A stretch of DNA of 19,739 bases, from assembly GCA_900551225.1 (NCBI GenBank), contig URUZ01000041.1, positions 1-19,739 of the forward strand. The letters run 5' to 3'. The DNA comes from an uncultured Clostridium sp. (lineage in GTDB: Bacteria > Bacillota > Clostridia > Lachnospirales > Lachnospiraceae). The position numbers were made by a program, and so were the translations under genes. The notes below the pieces were generated by a model. It was not told where the DNA came from. It saw only the letters and a program-made list of their open reading frames with translations, and made no database searches. Positions 1 to 8,656 of the stretch are shown here, in pieces. Positions within the stretch are counted from its first letter, which is position 1; every line of letters starts with the position of its first letter.

Positions 1-39
1 TATCAGCTCCCCAATAGTCCCCTCCTCATGTCCCGCATC

Positions 40-79
40 AAAAAAAGACTGCCCCAAGCGCTTCCACCTACGGCAGTCT
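40..79 (-). terminator. Rho-independent terminator after the cell-wall-binding protein gene
   Basis: On the minus strand AGACTGCC pairs with GGCAGTCT (arms at 72-79 and 46-53), followed by a run of T (complement of the A run at 40-46). It lies about 15 bases past the stop codon at 93-95 and ends the signalling region. The loop is fairly long, about 18 nt. Positions 1-39 show nothing else recognisable. Confidence 0.8.
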
Positions 80-92
80 CTAATCCATTCCC

Positions 93-1109
93 TTATTCCG
101 CCAGATTATCCGGCTCCTGCTGAATCATCGCCCCATCTTCTCCCAGCCAATAATTATCAACAGTCATACAGTTCTTCATCTTCTCACCGTTCTCCGAGCA
201 GAAATACCACTTCCCATCCCACTCAATCCATCCGGTTTGCATCCGTCCCTTCTCATCGAAGAAATACTCCTTTTCCCCAATCTGCATCCAGCAGTTCTTC
301 GGATACGTTCCATCCCCGTTGTCATACCACCAGCTGGAATCCTCAGCCTGCTTCCAGGACCCGGGCCGTATTACGCCCGCGGGATCTGCCACAGGGTTAT
401 CCCTGAAATAGTCAGCCATGGTACTGTCCACATACAGAACCCCCGACTCCTTCCACTCACCTATAATAGAAGAATCCGCCTTATTGATAGGACGCACCCT
501 GACATTATAATTGGCGCTCTTCGTCATCTTCTCCGCACAGCTATAACTGGTGGACGTGGTACTAATGGCCGTTCCCACTGCCTTGCCGTCCCTGTATACC
601 CTCAGTTCATAGCTTCCCGCCGTCTCCATCTTATTCCAGCTGGCAATCCCGTCCGCAGTCAGCTGCACATTCTCCAACTCCCCCAGAGACTTCTGAAGAG
701 AATCAAGTGTCACAGTCATAATCAGTGTTCTGCTGGAATCCTGCCTCACACCGGAGACATAGGTGGCGCCTGCGCCCTTTAACCGGATCTTATCCTTGGG
801 CAGAGCCGTAAAATAATACCCATCCGCCGCAGTCATTGTCACCTCCAGCTTAGGCACTGAGTCCGACTCCCAGCCAAATCCGTCATTCTTCACCGTATAA
901 TCATCCACCGTAAACTTATCTCCGCTGGCCTCGATCTCGATGTCCTCCTCGCCGTAGTCTGTACCAGGCTGTATATTCGCCTCAAACTTCAGCGTGATCG
1001 AAGTGATCTTCTTGCGCGATGTGGCCGCTGCCGCCGGAAATACCATAGCCGCCGCCAAGATGGCCGCCAGGGCCCCCAGTACCACGCGTTTCCTATATAA
1101 TCTGATCAT
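93..1109 (-). CDS. Secreted protein with Fn3-like domain and C-terminal cell-wall-binding repeats
   Basis: A predicted exported protein of 338 residues. Residues 1-29 form a signal peptide: a basic start (MIRLYRKR), a hydrophobic Ala/Leu core and an A-rich cleavage region near PAAAA. Residues about 30-140 are a beta-rich region I do not recognise. Residues about 145-227 resemble a fibronectin type III fold (the stretch around ASWNKMETAGSYELRVY). Residues about 251-329 are aromatic repeats of the choline-binding type, with WWYDNGDG, YFFDEKGRMQTGW and WYFCSENGEKM, which in this family hold proteins on the cell surface. I chose the ATG at 1109 because AGGAGGA lies 5 bases upstream and the signal peptide follows directly. 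A longer in-frame ATG at 1187 falls inside the promoter. The gene follows the c-di-GMP operon by about 110 bases, so it may be a surface output of that system, but that is inferred. Confidence 0.85.
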   Translation of the reverse strand: MIRLYRKRVVLGALAAILAAAMVFPAAAATSRKKITSITLKFEANIQPGTDYGEEDIEIEASGDKFTVDDYTVKNDGFGWESDSVPKLEVTMTAADGYYFTALPKDKIRLKGAGATYVSGVRQDSSRTLIMTVTLDSLQKSLGELENVQLTADGIASWNKMETAGSYELRVYRDGKAVGTAISTTSTSYSCAEKMTKSANYNVRVRPINKADSSIIGEWKESGVLYVDSTMADYFRDNPVADPAGVIRPGSWKQAEDSSWWYDNGDGTYPKNCWMQIGEKEYFFDEKGRMQTGWIEWDGKWYFCSENGEKMKNCMTVDNYWLGEDGAMIQQEPDNLAE

Positions 1110-1158
1110 CAAATCCTCCTCATATTGTAAATCATCATTCCAACACCTGTATGCCTTT

Positions 1159-1187
1159 ACTTTACCCAGTTTCCCGCAGAGTGTCAA
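1159..1187 (-). promoter_or_regulatory. Sigma-A promoter of the cell-wall-binding protein gene
   Basis: Minus strand: TTGACA (1182-1187), 17-base spacer, TAAAGT (1159-1164). The -35 is a perfect consensus and the -10 matches 4 of 6. The leader to the ATG at 1109 would be about 45 nt. There is no clear terminator between the EAL gene stop (1218) and this promoter, so readthrough from the upstream operon is also possible. Confidence 0.7.
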
Positions 1188-1217
1188 TAAAGATTTCCTT
1201 ACATTTCACCGCTGTTT

Positions 1218-3026
1218 TTACCCTATCCCCTTCTCCTCATACTTCAGTCTGAACAGCTCCTGGGGCACCGGCTTTGAGAAATAGAAGCCCTGGCCGTAAT
1301 CACAGCCGATTTCCTTAAGAAACGTCAGGTGCTCCTCCTTCTCAATTCCCTCGCATACCACCAAAATCCCAAGGGAATGGGCCAGCTCCGTCACACAGGC
1401 GATCACATTGCGTACCTTTGCCGTGGCGCTGAATTCCCGCAGGAATTCCCGATCCAGCTTCAGGACCTGGATAGGCAGCTTGTCCAGCATATTCAGGCTG
1501 GAGTACCCCGATCCGAAATCGTCCATGGATATAATAAACCCTTCATCCTTTAGACTCTGGATTTTCTTCACAATCACATCAGATATATCATTAAATGCGC
1601 TCTCTGTCACCTCAATCTCAATGCAGTGGTGAGGAATCCCACTGCGGTTCACAATCTCCAGCACTCCCTCCAAAAACCTGGGCTGGTAGATGGTCACCCT
1701 GGAGAAATTGACTGCGATAAAAAACTCCTGGCCGTGAACATCCATATGCCGCCGGATAAAGACGCAGGCCTTCTCCAGCATATAGAAATCAATTGCTGCA
1801 ATCTCCCCGTTCCGCTCAAAAAGAGGGATGAACTGATCCGGCGGAACAATGCCCTGCCCAGGGATATCCCACCGCACCAACGCCTCCGCACTCTCGATCT
1901 TCATATCGGACAGCCTGATCTTGGGCTGCAGATACATTTTAAATTCCCCGTTCTCCAGGGAGCGGTGCAGCCGGTTCTTCAGCTTGTTCTCGTTATTCAG
2001 GTTCTCCAGAAATGTCTCATTATACCACACCGTGTTGGATTTGCCCAGTGTCTTAGCACTTTTATGTGCCATGTTGGCCTTGTCCATCACCGACTGAATC
2101 AGCTCGCTTTTGTCCGGTATCTCATAGGCGCCCACTGTAAATGTAACGAACTCAGAGACATTGAGAAGCCCCTCCTGCTTCATCACTTCCGCCAGCATCC
2201 GCCGCAGTTCATCCACGTTCCCAGGCGTCCGGTTCGCCAGAACCACAAAATCATCCGATGCCAGCCGTGCGCACAGCTGATCGCCGTGGTACTGGGTCTT
2301 AAGGCCTTCTGCAAGAGCGCGCAGCAGACTGTCGCCCTGCTCATAGCCATAGTTATTGTTGAGGAATTTAAAATCATCCACATCCAGCTCAATCAGGCAG
2401 TATTGCCTTGTCCCCCGCTGCCGGAGCAGCTCCGAAGCGGCTATCTCAAAACCGGCCCGGTTCAAAAGTCCGGTCAGGCTGTCCGTATAGAGGCTGTTCT
2501 CCAGCGCCTTCCGGTTCCGGTCATTCACAATGGTGAACACACAGACCGACAGCAGAAGTGCTACACCATATGTGGCAATGGACCGAAGCAGCTTATTCTC
2601 GGAATTCTCCTCCGCCATAAGAACCAACTGGTCCGCTGCCTCAAAATGCTTCTGGCTCAGATCATACAAAGCCACGGAAGACACCTGCCCCTGGCGCAGC
2701 ATGTAAATCTCCGATTTCATCAGATTCCATACCTGATCCAGCCGCTGCAGCTGTTCCTGATATTTATTGCTGCTGTTTTTACGCAGGCCGAATTCCCCCT
2801 CGCCGGTCCGCAGATTTACAATGATGGCATCCAGCCGTTTTAGAAGCTCCTCATCCGGCTGGCCGTTCATCTCCTCTTTGACGAGTTTCTGGGTCGCTCC
2901 CCGTACAATTCCGCTGTAGTTTACAGTCCGTGCATCCCCCAGATTCTGCATCAGCAGTACCAGCAGAATGATCACCGCAGTGATCCACATGCAGGTATAA
3001 ATGAAAAACTCATTTTTCTTCCTCAT
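1218..3026 (-). CDS. Membrane c-di-GMP phosphodiesterase, degenerate GGDEF plus intact EAL
   Basis: A 602-residue protein that probably hydrolyses cyclic-di-GMP at the membrane. It has a transmembrane segment at about 8-26, an outside region of about 120 residues, and a second transmembrane segment at about 149-167. The GGDEF domain (about 175-335) carries ASDDF at 256-260 in place of GGDEF, so cyclase activity is unlikely and it may only bind GTP or serve a structural role. The EAL domain (about 350-595) keeps the residues expected for catalysis: EAL at 381-383, N440, E472, the DD pair at 502-503 in DDFGSGYSSL, K523, E559 and Q579. It is the last gene of the four-gene operon. It starts 18 bases after the hybrid kinase stop with only a weak Shine-Dalgarno (GGA and GAG in the gap), so translation may depend on the upstream gene. 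The ATG at 3026 gives the complete first membrane segment. Confidence 0.92.
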   Translation of the reverse strand: MRKKNEFFIYTCMWITAVIILLVLLMQNLGDARTVNYSGIVRGATQKLVKEEMNGQPDEELLKRLDAIIVNLRTGEGEFGLRKNSSNKYQEQLQRLDQVWNLMKSEIYMLRQGQVSSVALYDLSQKHFEAADQLVLMAEENSENKLLRSIATYGVALLLSVCVFTIVNDRNRKALENSLYTDSLTGLLNRAGFEIAASELLRQRGTRQYCLIELDVDDFKFLNNNYGYEQGDSLLRALAEGLKTQYHGDQLCARLASDDFVVLANRTPGNVDELRRMLAEVMKQEGLLNVSEFVTFTVGAYEIPDKSELIQSVMDKANMAHKSAKTLGKSNTVWYNETFLENLNNENKLKNRLHRSLENGEFKMYLQPKIRLSDMKIESAEALVRWDIPGQGIVPPDQFIPLFERNGEIAAIDFYMLEKACVFIRRHMDVHGQEFFIAVNFSRVTIYQPRFLEGVLEIVNRSGIPHHCIEIEVTESAFNDISDVIVKKIQSLKDEGFIISMDDFGSGYSSLNMLDKLPIQVLKLDREFLREFSATAKVRNVIACVTELAHSLGILVVCEGIEKEEHLTFLKEIGCDYGQGFYFSKPVPQELFRLKYEEKGIG

Positions 3027-3044
3027 TGCCAGTCTCTATTCCAT

Positions 3045-6000
3045 TCAAATTTTTTCAAATGTATTTTTCAGCATATCAAGCAGCATTTTAATATCCAAAG
3101 GCTTGCTCAAATGCCCATTCATACCGCTCTCCATAGATTTTTGCATATCCTCGTCAAACGCATTCGCTGTCATTGCAATAATGGGTATGGTGCGCGAGTC
3201 TTTCTTCTCCAGCAGCCGGATCTTCCTGGTGGCCTCCAGGCCGTCCATCACCGGCATACGTATATCCATCAATATGGCATCATAATAACAGGCCGGCTTC
3301 AGCGCAAAACGTTCCAGGCCCAGTCTGCCGTTCTCCGCACTTTCAACCTTAAACCCATGCATGGTCAGAACCGTTTCCGCGATTTCCCGGTTTAAATCAT
3401 TGTCCTCCACCAGCAGGATACGGCGGCCCTCTGCGAACTGACCGGACAGCTCCTCATCAGTACAATGGGACCCCTTGTCCTCCTCCTTCAGCTCCGCGTA
3501 GGGGAAGTACAGGGTAAAGAAGAAATCCGAACCCTCCCCCACCTTACTTTTCACCTCCAGCCGGCCTCCCATCATCTGAATGAGCCTGCTGGAAATAGAC
3601 AATCCCAGACCTGTTCCCCCATATATGGCGCTGGTGTCCTTGTCCTCCTGCTCAAAGGCATTGAAGATCCGCTGCTGGGCCTCCTCAGGAATTCCGATTC
3701 CCGTGTCGGATACCGAGATATGAAGGGCAGTGCCCTCTTTTGTAGAGTCCACCTGATCCACAGCCAGGGTCACCTGTCCGCCCGGATCTGTAAATTTGAG
3801 GGCATTTCCCAGCAGATTAATCAGCACCTGGTTCATACGCAGGAAATCCACAGCAATGGGCCTGTGCAGATCAAAATTATTTACAACATCAAACCGGACT
3901 CCCTTCTCCTGAAACTGCGGACCGAGCATACCCGCCAATTCCCCCAGTTTTTCCTCCGGAAGTACGGCCACGGGCCGCAGCTCCACCTTGCCGCTTTCGA
4001 TGCGGGACATATCCAGAATATCATTGATCAGATTCAGCAGATAGGCATTGGAATTCTTGATCTTCTCCAGACAGTTCTCCACCTGTTCCCGGTCGTCCAG
4101 CTTCTGAAGGGCTATTTCCGTCATGCCGGAGATGGCATTCATGGGTGTGCGTATCTCATGGCTCATTCTGGACAGGAATTCGGTCTTTGCCCGGCTGATG
4201 GAATCTGCCTTGGCTTTCAGCACAAAGGAGGAGATCACATTGGACAGCTCCTTTAACAGCTGCTTCTCTTCCTCTGACCACAGGTATCCCGGCTCTGCTG
4301 ACTCAAAGCTCATAAATCCCTCGTAGTCGCCGTGATTCCAGATAGCCGTGTGCAGGATGCTGCATGGAATGTTGGGCCTGCGCACAGAATATTCCTCTGA
4401 AAATCCGTTTTCATAAGAGTCCATCAGCCGCTTTAACTGATCAGGGCTCATATAATAAATATTGGCCGGCTGGCGCTCCAGGGCTTCTGAGGTCCACTGG
4501 TAAAGAAATCTGCAGGTCAGATATTCCATGTTCACTTCTGCAATCATCACCCGGTCCAGTCCGCAGGTGCGGCCCGCCCGCGCCAGCAGCAGGTACACTG
4601 CGTCGTCCAGATTCTTGGATTTTTCCAGCAGCTCCAGTGCGTAGGACAGCAGCGCGCCCTGCCTCCTGGAGGTGTGCTCAATGTTGTCAATCTCATGCTG
4701 TTCCGGATACAGGTCAATGAGCCGTCTCCCCAGCTCATGGGAGGTATCCAGATAGCAGGCCGCTGTTCCGCGTCTGTTCTCCTTGACGTATTTCAGGGTG
4801 CTCTCTGAGCAGCGGTACAGGCCCTCAAACTCATCGATGACCTCAGTGACACACATGCCGATGCTGACGGAAATCCGTCTGTCTGAGGCCTCCCCTCCGG
4901 ACAGCTTCCGGATCTCCTGTGCAATGCGCGGTCCCAGGACAGTTGCCCTGGATTTCGGACAGTTCTTGATAAACAGCATAAATTCATCCCCGCCCAGGCG
5001 GATCTGATAGTCCTCAGGCCCTGTCATATCCCGCAGAATGCCGGCTGTCTCCTGCAGGATGGCATCTGCAAAAGCGCTGCCCTCCTCCCGGTTAATCTGT
5101 TCAAAATCATCCATGTCCAACAGGAAAATCCCGCAGATCTCATCCGCCGGTTTCACCGCCATATAGTCACGGGCCAGCTGCACGCCGGCCTCTCTGGTGT
5201 ACAGCCCTGTAAGGCTGTCCCGCATTTTCAAATCCTCCAGAGCCAGTTCCTTCTCCTTCTCGGACTGAATGTTGGCAATTTTTCCGATCAGCTTCACATT
5301 CTCCCCATTTTCATCCCGAATGGGGTTGGCAGTGATTCTCACCCAGATATAGGATTCGCTGTCCAGTCTGGTTCTGACCCTCAGCTCCATTGCCACAAAG
5401 GACCTGCTGTGGAAAATGTTCAGAACCTGGTCCAGATACCGGGGTTCTACCAGCCCCGGCAGATAATCCCTGACAAACTGCGGAATCACCCGTTCGGCAG
5501 ACAGGGCGTTTTTGCCGGTCCCTTCCTCCAGATTGCCGTAACCAGAATAGACATCCGTAGTATAGTCATATTCAAATACAATCACCTGGGTATTGTCCAC
5601 AGCCAGGCGGAAGCGGAACCGCTCATTCTCCAGGGCCCTTTCATTTTCCACAAACTCCGAATAAATCCGGTTGAATGTGTCTGCAAACAGGACCGCTTCT
5701 TTGGAGCCAAGGGGCCGCAGTCCGCTGAACTTGGATTTACCCAGCTGCTCTATCGCCGCAGCATACTTTCTGAAGGGCCGCATTACCAGCAGCAGAAATG
5801 CCGCCACATACAGCACCAGCAGGATTAGAAGGCCGCGGTCCAAAAGGTTCACCATCTGCTGCGCAGACTGCATATGCGCCACAGAACCGGCCAGCTCCCG
5901 CTGGCTCTGCTCCAGAAACAGCTGCTGGAACTGCCTGGTACTGCTGCGCATCTCCTGCCGCTGTATCTGATACCCCTCGCCAAAGAGGTAGCCCAGAGCC

Positions 6001-6512
6001 GCGCGCCGCTTCTGGGCACCCGTCATCTGCTGCTCGGCAGGCTCCAGGACCACAGCTTCTATCTCAGCCGGCCTGTCCCCCGCCTCTATGCCCAGACCGT
6101 CCGCAGCCAGACGCATAGCCCAGGTCTCCTTCTCAGTCAGAGATTCAGAGATATACCTGGCAGTCTCTAGGTGGGTCAGAGCTTCACGGGGCAGGTCCAG
6201 CTGCCTCAGCTCTTCGAACCCGCTATCCCTCCACCCGGCCTCCTCCATGACCTCCCAGTACCGTTTCAGATAGTCTGTGTTTCTGCTGGCCACAAAATAA
6301 GTGGCATGCTTGGACAGGATATCAGACACATCACAGAAGCTCTGGATCAGTTCCGTATACTCATGCTGTTCCGCCATAATCGCGGTCTGTTCCTCAATAC
6401 ACCGCCTCACTTCCACGCTTTTGATCATGGAAAATAATGTCACGGCAGCCGCCGCCAGCAGCATGACAATGGAAAGAGTATGTACACTGATATTTCTTTT
6501 TAATGCCCTCAC
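3045..6512 (-). CDS. Hybrid sensor histidine kinase with internal PAS, GGDEF and GAF-like domains
   Basis: An 1155-residue membrane protein joining a diguanylate cyclase module to a hybrid kinase. Order: transmembrane about 12-30, extracytoplasmic region about 31-225, transmembrane about 226-245, linker, PAS/PAC about 300-420, GGDEF about 430-585, GAF-like about 620-765, HisKA with SHEIRTP (His785), HATPase with N903, DTGIG (936-940) and GGTGLGL (965-971), and a C-terminal REC with LMDIRMP (Asp1083) and Lys1137. GGDEF is intact at 507-511, and residues expected to contact metal and guanine (D466, N474, D483) are present. Position 471 is Glu where Lys is usual, and the inhibitory RxxD site reads GPED. 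Cyclase activity is therefore possible, without product inhibition at that site. There is no Hpt domain, so the terminal REC needs a separate Hpt, and one is encoded in the same operon. The start is GTG at 6512, with GGGGAGGG about 8 bases upstream. Confidence 0.92.
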   Translation of the reverse strand: MRALKRNISVHTLSIVMLLAAAAVTLFSMIKSVEVRRCIEEQTAIMAEQHEYTELIQSFCDVSDILSKHATYFVASRNTDYLKRYWEVMEEAGWRDSGFEELRQLDLPREALTHLETARYISESLTEKETWAMRLAADGLGIEAGDRPAEIEAVVLEPAEQQMTGAQKRRAALGYLFGEGYQIQRQEMRSSTRQFQQLFLEQSQRELAGSVAHMQSAQQMVNLLDRGLLILLVLYVAAFLLLVMRPFRKYAAAIEQLGKSKFSGLRPLGSKEAVLFADTFNRIYSEFVENERALENERFRFRLAVDNTQVIVFEYDYTTDVYSGYGNLEEGTGKNALSAERVIPQFVRDYLPGLVEPRYLDQVLNIFHSRSFVAMELRVRTRLDSESYIWVRITANPIRDENGENVKLIGKIANIQSEKEKELALEDLKMRDSLTGLYTREAGVQLARDYMAVKPADEICGIFLLDMDDFEQINREEGSAFADAILQETAGILRDMTGPEDYQIRLGGDEFMLFIKNCPKSRATVLGPRIAQEIRKLSGGEASDRRISVSIGMCVTEVIDEFEGLYRCSESTLKYVKENRRGTAACYLDTSHELGRRLIDLYPEQHEIDNIEHTSRRQGALLSYALELLEKSKNLDDAVYLLLARAGRTCGLDRVMIAEVNMEYLTCRFLYQWTSEALERQPANIYYMSPDQLKRLMDSYENGFSEEYSVRRPNIPCSILHTAIWNHGDYEGFMSFESAEPGYLWSEEEKQLLKELSNVISSFVLKAKADSISRAKTEFLSRMSHEIRTPMNAISGMTEIALQKLDDREQVENCLEKIKNSNAYLLNLINDILDMSRIESGKVELRPVAVLPEEKLGELAGMLGPQFQEKGVRFDVVNNFDLHRPIAVDFLRMNQVLINLLGNALKFTDPGGQVTLAVDQVDSTKEGTALHISVSDTGIGIPEEAQQRIFNAFEQEDKDTSAIYGGTGLGLSISSRLIQMMGGRLEVKSKVGEGSDFFFTLYFPYAELKEEDKGSHCTDEELSGQFAEGRRILLVEDNDLNREIAETVLTMHGFKVESAENGRLGLERFALKPACYYDAILMDIRMPVMDGLEATRKIRLLEKKDSRTIPIIAMTANAFDEDMQKSMESGMNGHLSKPLDIKMLLDMLKNTFEKI

Positions 6513-6562
6513 AATATATACCCTCCCCGCCGCGCCCCAGTCCGGCCGGAATCATTAGCAGT

Positions 6563-8626
6563 CTATTCCGAATCCTCCAGATCACTCTCCATGGGAGAGA
6601 GCACCGAAAGGGTTCCCCTGACAGATGGATCATAAAAACACAGCTGTTTTTTGCCCCGCTTCTTGGCCGCGTACAGCGCCTGATCCGCCCGGTGGAACAA
6701 AAGCTCATAGTTCTTCCCGTCCTTGGGGCAGGTGGAAACCCCCATGCTCAGAGATATCTCAAACCCGGCGTACTCGCCGCTGATGGCGCCAAACAGTCTG
6801 TTGACTATTGGCTCCACATCGTTCTGATAAGCTGTGAAAATCAGGAATTCATCTCCCCCGATCCTGGCGGCAATGTCCTCCTTGCGGATGTTCCGGACAA
6901 TGCGCTGTGCCACATCCTTTAGAACCTCGTCCCCAAACATATGGCCATACTGGTCGTTTGCATCTTTAAAAAGATCCAGATCCAGCAGTATCAGCGCATA
7001 CAGGCTGTCGCGGTCCCTGGCCAGAGCCTTCTCCACCAGTTCCCTGGCCGACATATGGTTGTGCAGCTTGGTAAGGGAATCCTGGTCCGCCTTCTTCTGA
7101 AGGGCTTCCAGCTGAAGCCGTTCCTCATGGATATCCGAGAATTTGCCGATGGTGCCTGTCATCACAGTATTGCCGTCCACCCACAGCGGCCGAGCAACCA
7201 CTTTGTACCAGCGCATCTGTCCCTTGATATTCAGGACATAGCTGGCGTTCACAATCGGATTCTCAGGCTCCGCCTTCAGCACCCGATCGTAGAGGTCATG
7301 GAGGTCGTCATAGCTTAAGACCCTCTGCAGCTCCAGGTTGCTCCCCGGATGGGCAATCACCTCGCTGAGCCCCAGCTGGGCTGCTCCCCAATCTGAGATG
7401 GTCAGCAGGTCTGAAGCCAGATTATATTCATACTGGATCTCCTTGGACATGGAGGCGAAGAACTGGTACTTGGTGCGCTCCTGTTCCAGAAGAGCCAGGG
7501 TTCTGCTGGATACCTTGCCGCTGCTTAAAAGCTGGGTGGAAATGTCGGAGATTTCCGATGCGGAGATCTGTTCCTGGGTACTCCTCTCCATCTCCTCCGC
7601 AATGCGCGGCCCCATCTCAATCAGGCACTGGCCCAGAGTGGGATTAAAACTGCCGCACTCCCCGTTGAGTATCATCCGCATTGCGGCCTCATGGGTAAAT
7701 GCAGGCTTATACACACGTTCATTGGTCAGAGCATCGTACACATCGGCCATGGCTACCACCTGGGCGGCAATGGGAATCGCCTCCCCCTTCAGGCCGTCGG
7801 GATATCCCTGGCCGTCATACCGCTCATGGTGCCAGCGGCAGATATCGTGGGCCACACGCACCAGCTCTTCATTCTGGCGGCATGGTGCATTTTCCAGAAT
7901 CTGGGCGCCTATTACGCTGTGGCTCTTCATGACCTCGAACTCCTCGGGCGTCAATTTGCCTGGTTTGTTCAAGATGTGTTCAGGGATTGAGATCTTGCCG
8001 ATATCGTGGAGAGCCGAAGCGTTGACGATCATGGCGATCTCCGAGGCTGTCAGCGGATACTTATCTGTCATCTTCACCAGATGGCGGAGCAGCAGCTCTG
8101 TGATAGTGCGGATATGAAGTACATGCAGGCCGCTCTCGCCATTACGGAACTCCACAATATTGGACAGAATTTCAACCATTAAAAAGTTGTTCCGCTCCTT
8201 CTCCAATATCTGCTCTGTGACCATTCCCTCCAGCATTTTCTGCTTGGCATAGAGCATAATGGTATTCTTCACCCGACGCTGGACCGTTTTCTCATCAAAG
8301 GGACGGCTGATGTAGTCCGTGGCCCCCAGATCATATGCCTGGTCAATATAAGAAGAGGAGGTCTCCGCAGAGATCATAATCACCGGAACGCTGCGCAGCC
8401 ACTCACTTCTGCTCATAATAGACAGCACTTCGAAACCGTTCATCTCAGGCATCATAATATCCAGTAAGACCAACGAAATTTCGGAGTGCTGTTTCTCCAA
8501 TATCGATATTGCCTCCATGCCGTCCGCGGCCTCCAGAATCGAATACTGATCTGTCAGCATATCCGCCAGCATAGAGCGGTTGATTTCCGCATCATCCACA
8601 ATGAGAATCTGATACTTTTGTTCCAT
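6563..8626 (-). CDS. Response regulator REC / HD-GYP / PAS / GGDEF (bifunctional c-di-GMP enzyme)
   Basis: A 687-residue soluble protein that should both break down and make cyclic-di-GMP under phosphorylation control. REC spans about 5-125: DD at 11-12, phosphoacceptor Asp56 in LLDIMMP, Ser86. The conserved Lys near the end is Arg108 (SRPF, not SKPF). HD-GYP spans about 150-345, with E164, H168, HD at 207-208, H236, HH at 266-267, GYP at 274-276 and D295. These match the metal ligands of the family, including its Glu/His variant with extra metal. A PAS/PAC-like region spans about 395-510. GGDEF spans about 515-670, with GGDEF at 590-594 and the inhibitory RxxD site (RKED, 581-584) present, so its cyclase looks active and feedback-limited. 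The gene lies 30 bases after the Hpt gene, so the REC is the natural acceptor for that Hpt. The ATG at 8626 has AGGAGGT 6 bases upstream. Confidence 0.93.
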   Translation of the reverse strand: MEQKYQILIVDDAEINRSMLADMLTDQYSILEAADGMEAISILEKQHSEISLVLLDIMMPEMNGFEVLSIMSRSEWLRSVPVIMISAETSSSYIDQAYDLGATDYISRPFDEKTVQRRVKNTIMLYAKQKMLEGMVTEQILEKERNNFLMVEILSNIVEFRNGESGLHVLHIRTITELLLRHLVKMTDKYPLTASEIAMIVNASALHDIGKISIPEHILNKPGKLTPEEFEVMKSHSVIGAQILENAPCRQNEELVRVAHDICRWHHERYDGQGYPDGLKGEAIPIAAQVVAMADVYDALTNERVYKPAFTHEAAMRMILNGECGSFNPTLGQCLIEMGPRIAEEMERSTQEQISASEISDISTQLLSSGKVSSRTLALLEQERTKYQFFASMSKEIQYEYNLASDLLTISDWGAAQLGLSEVIAHPGSNLELQRVLSYDDLHDLYDRVLKAEPENPIVNASYVLNIKGQMRWYKVVARPLWVDGNTVMTGTIGKFSDIHEERLQLEALQKKADQDSLTKLHNHMSARELVEKALARDRDSLYALILLDLDLFKDANDQYGHMFGDEVLKDVAQRIVRNIRKEDIAARIGGDEFLIFTAYQNDVEPIVNRLFGAISGEYAGFEISLSMGVSTCPKDGKNYELLFHRADQALYAAKKRGKKQLCFYDPSVRGTLSVLSPMESDLEDSE

Positions 8627-8656
8627 TTACGTACCTCCTGTCCGAATACCAAGCAA

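Noticed and set aside
1110..1187. Upstream in-frame ATG at 1187 for the cell-wall-binding protein
   Set aside because: It lies on the -35 box of a good promoter, has no ribosome binding site, and would place 26 polar residues before the signal peptide. The ATG at 1109 has AGGAGGA.
1626..2843. Long open frame of 405 codons on the plus strand opposite the GGDEF/EAL gene
   Set aside because: It is antisense to a gene with clear conserved domains. Its translation shows no recognisable motif, so it is a reading-frame shadow; similar plus-strand frames at 3465-4256 and 7338-8117 were left out for the same reason.
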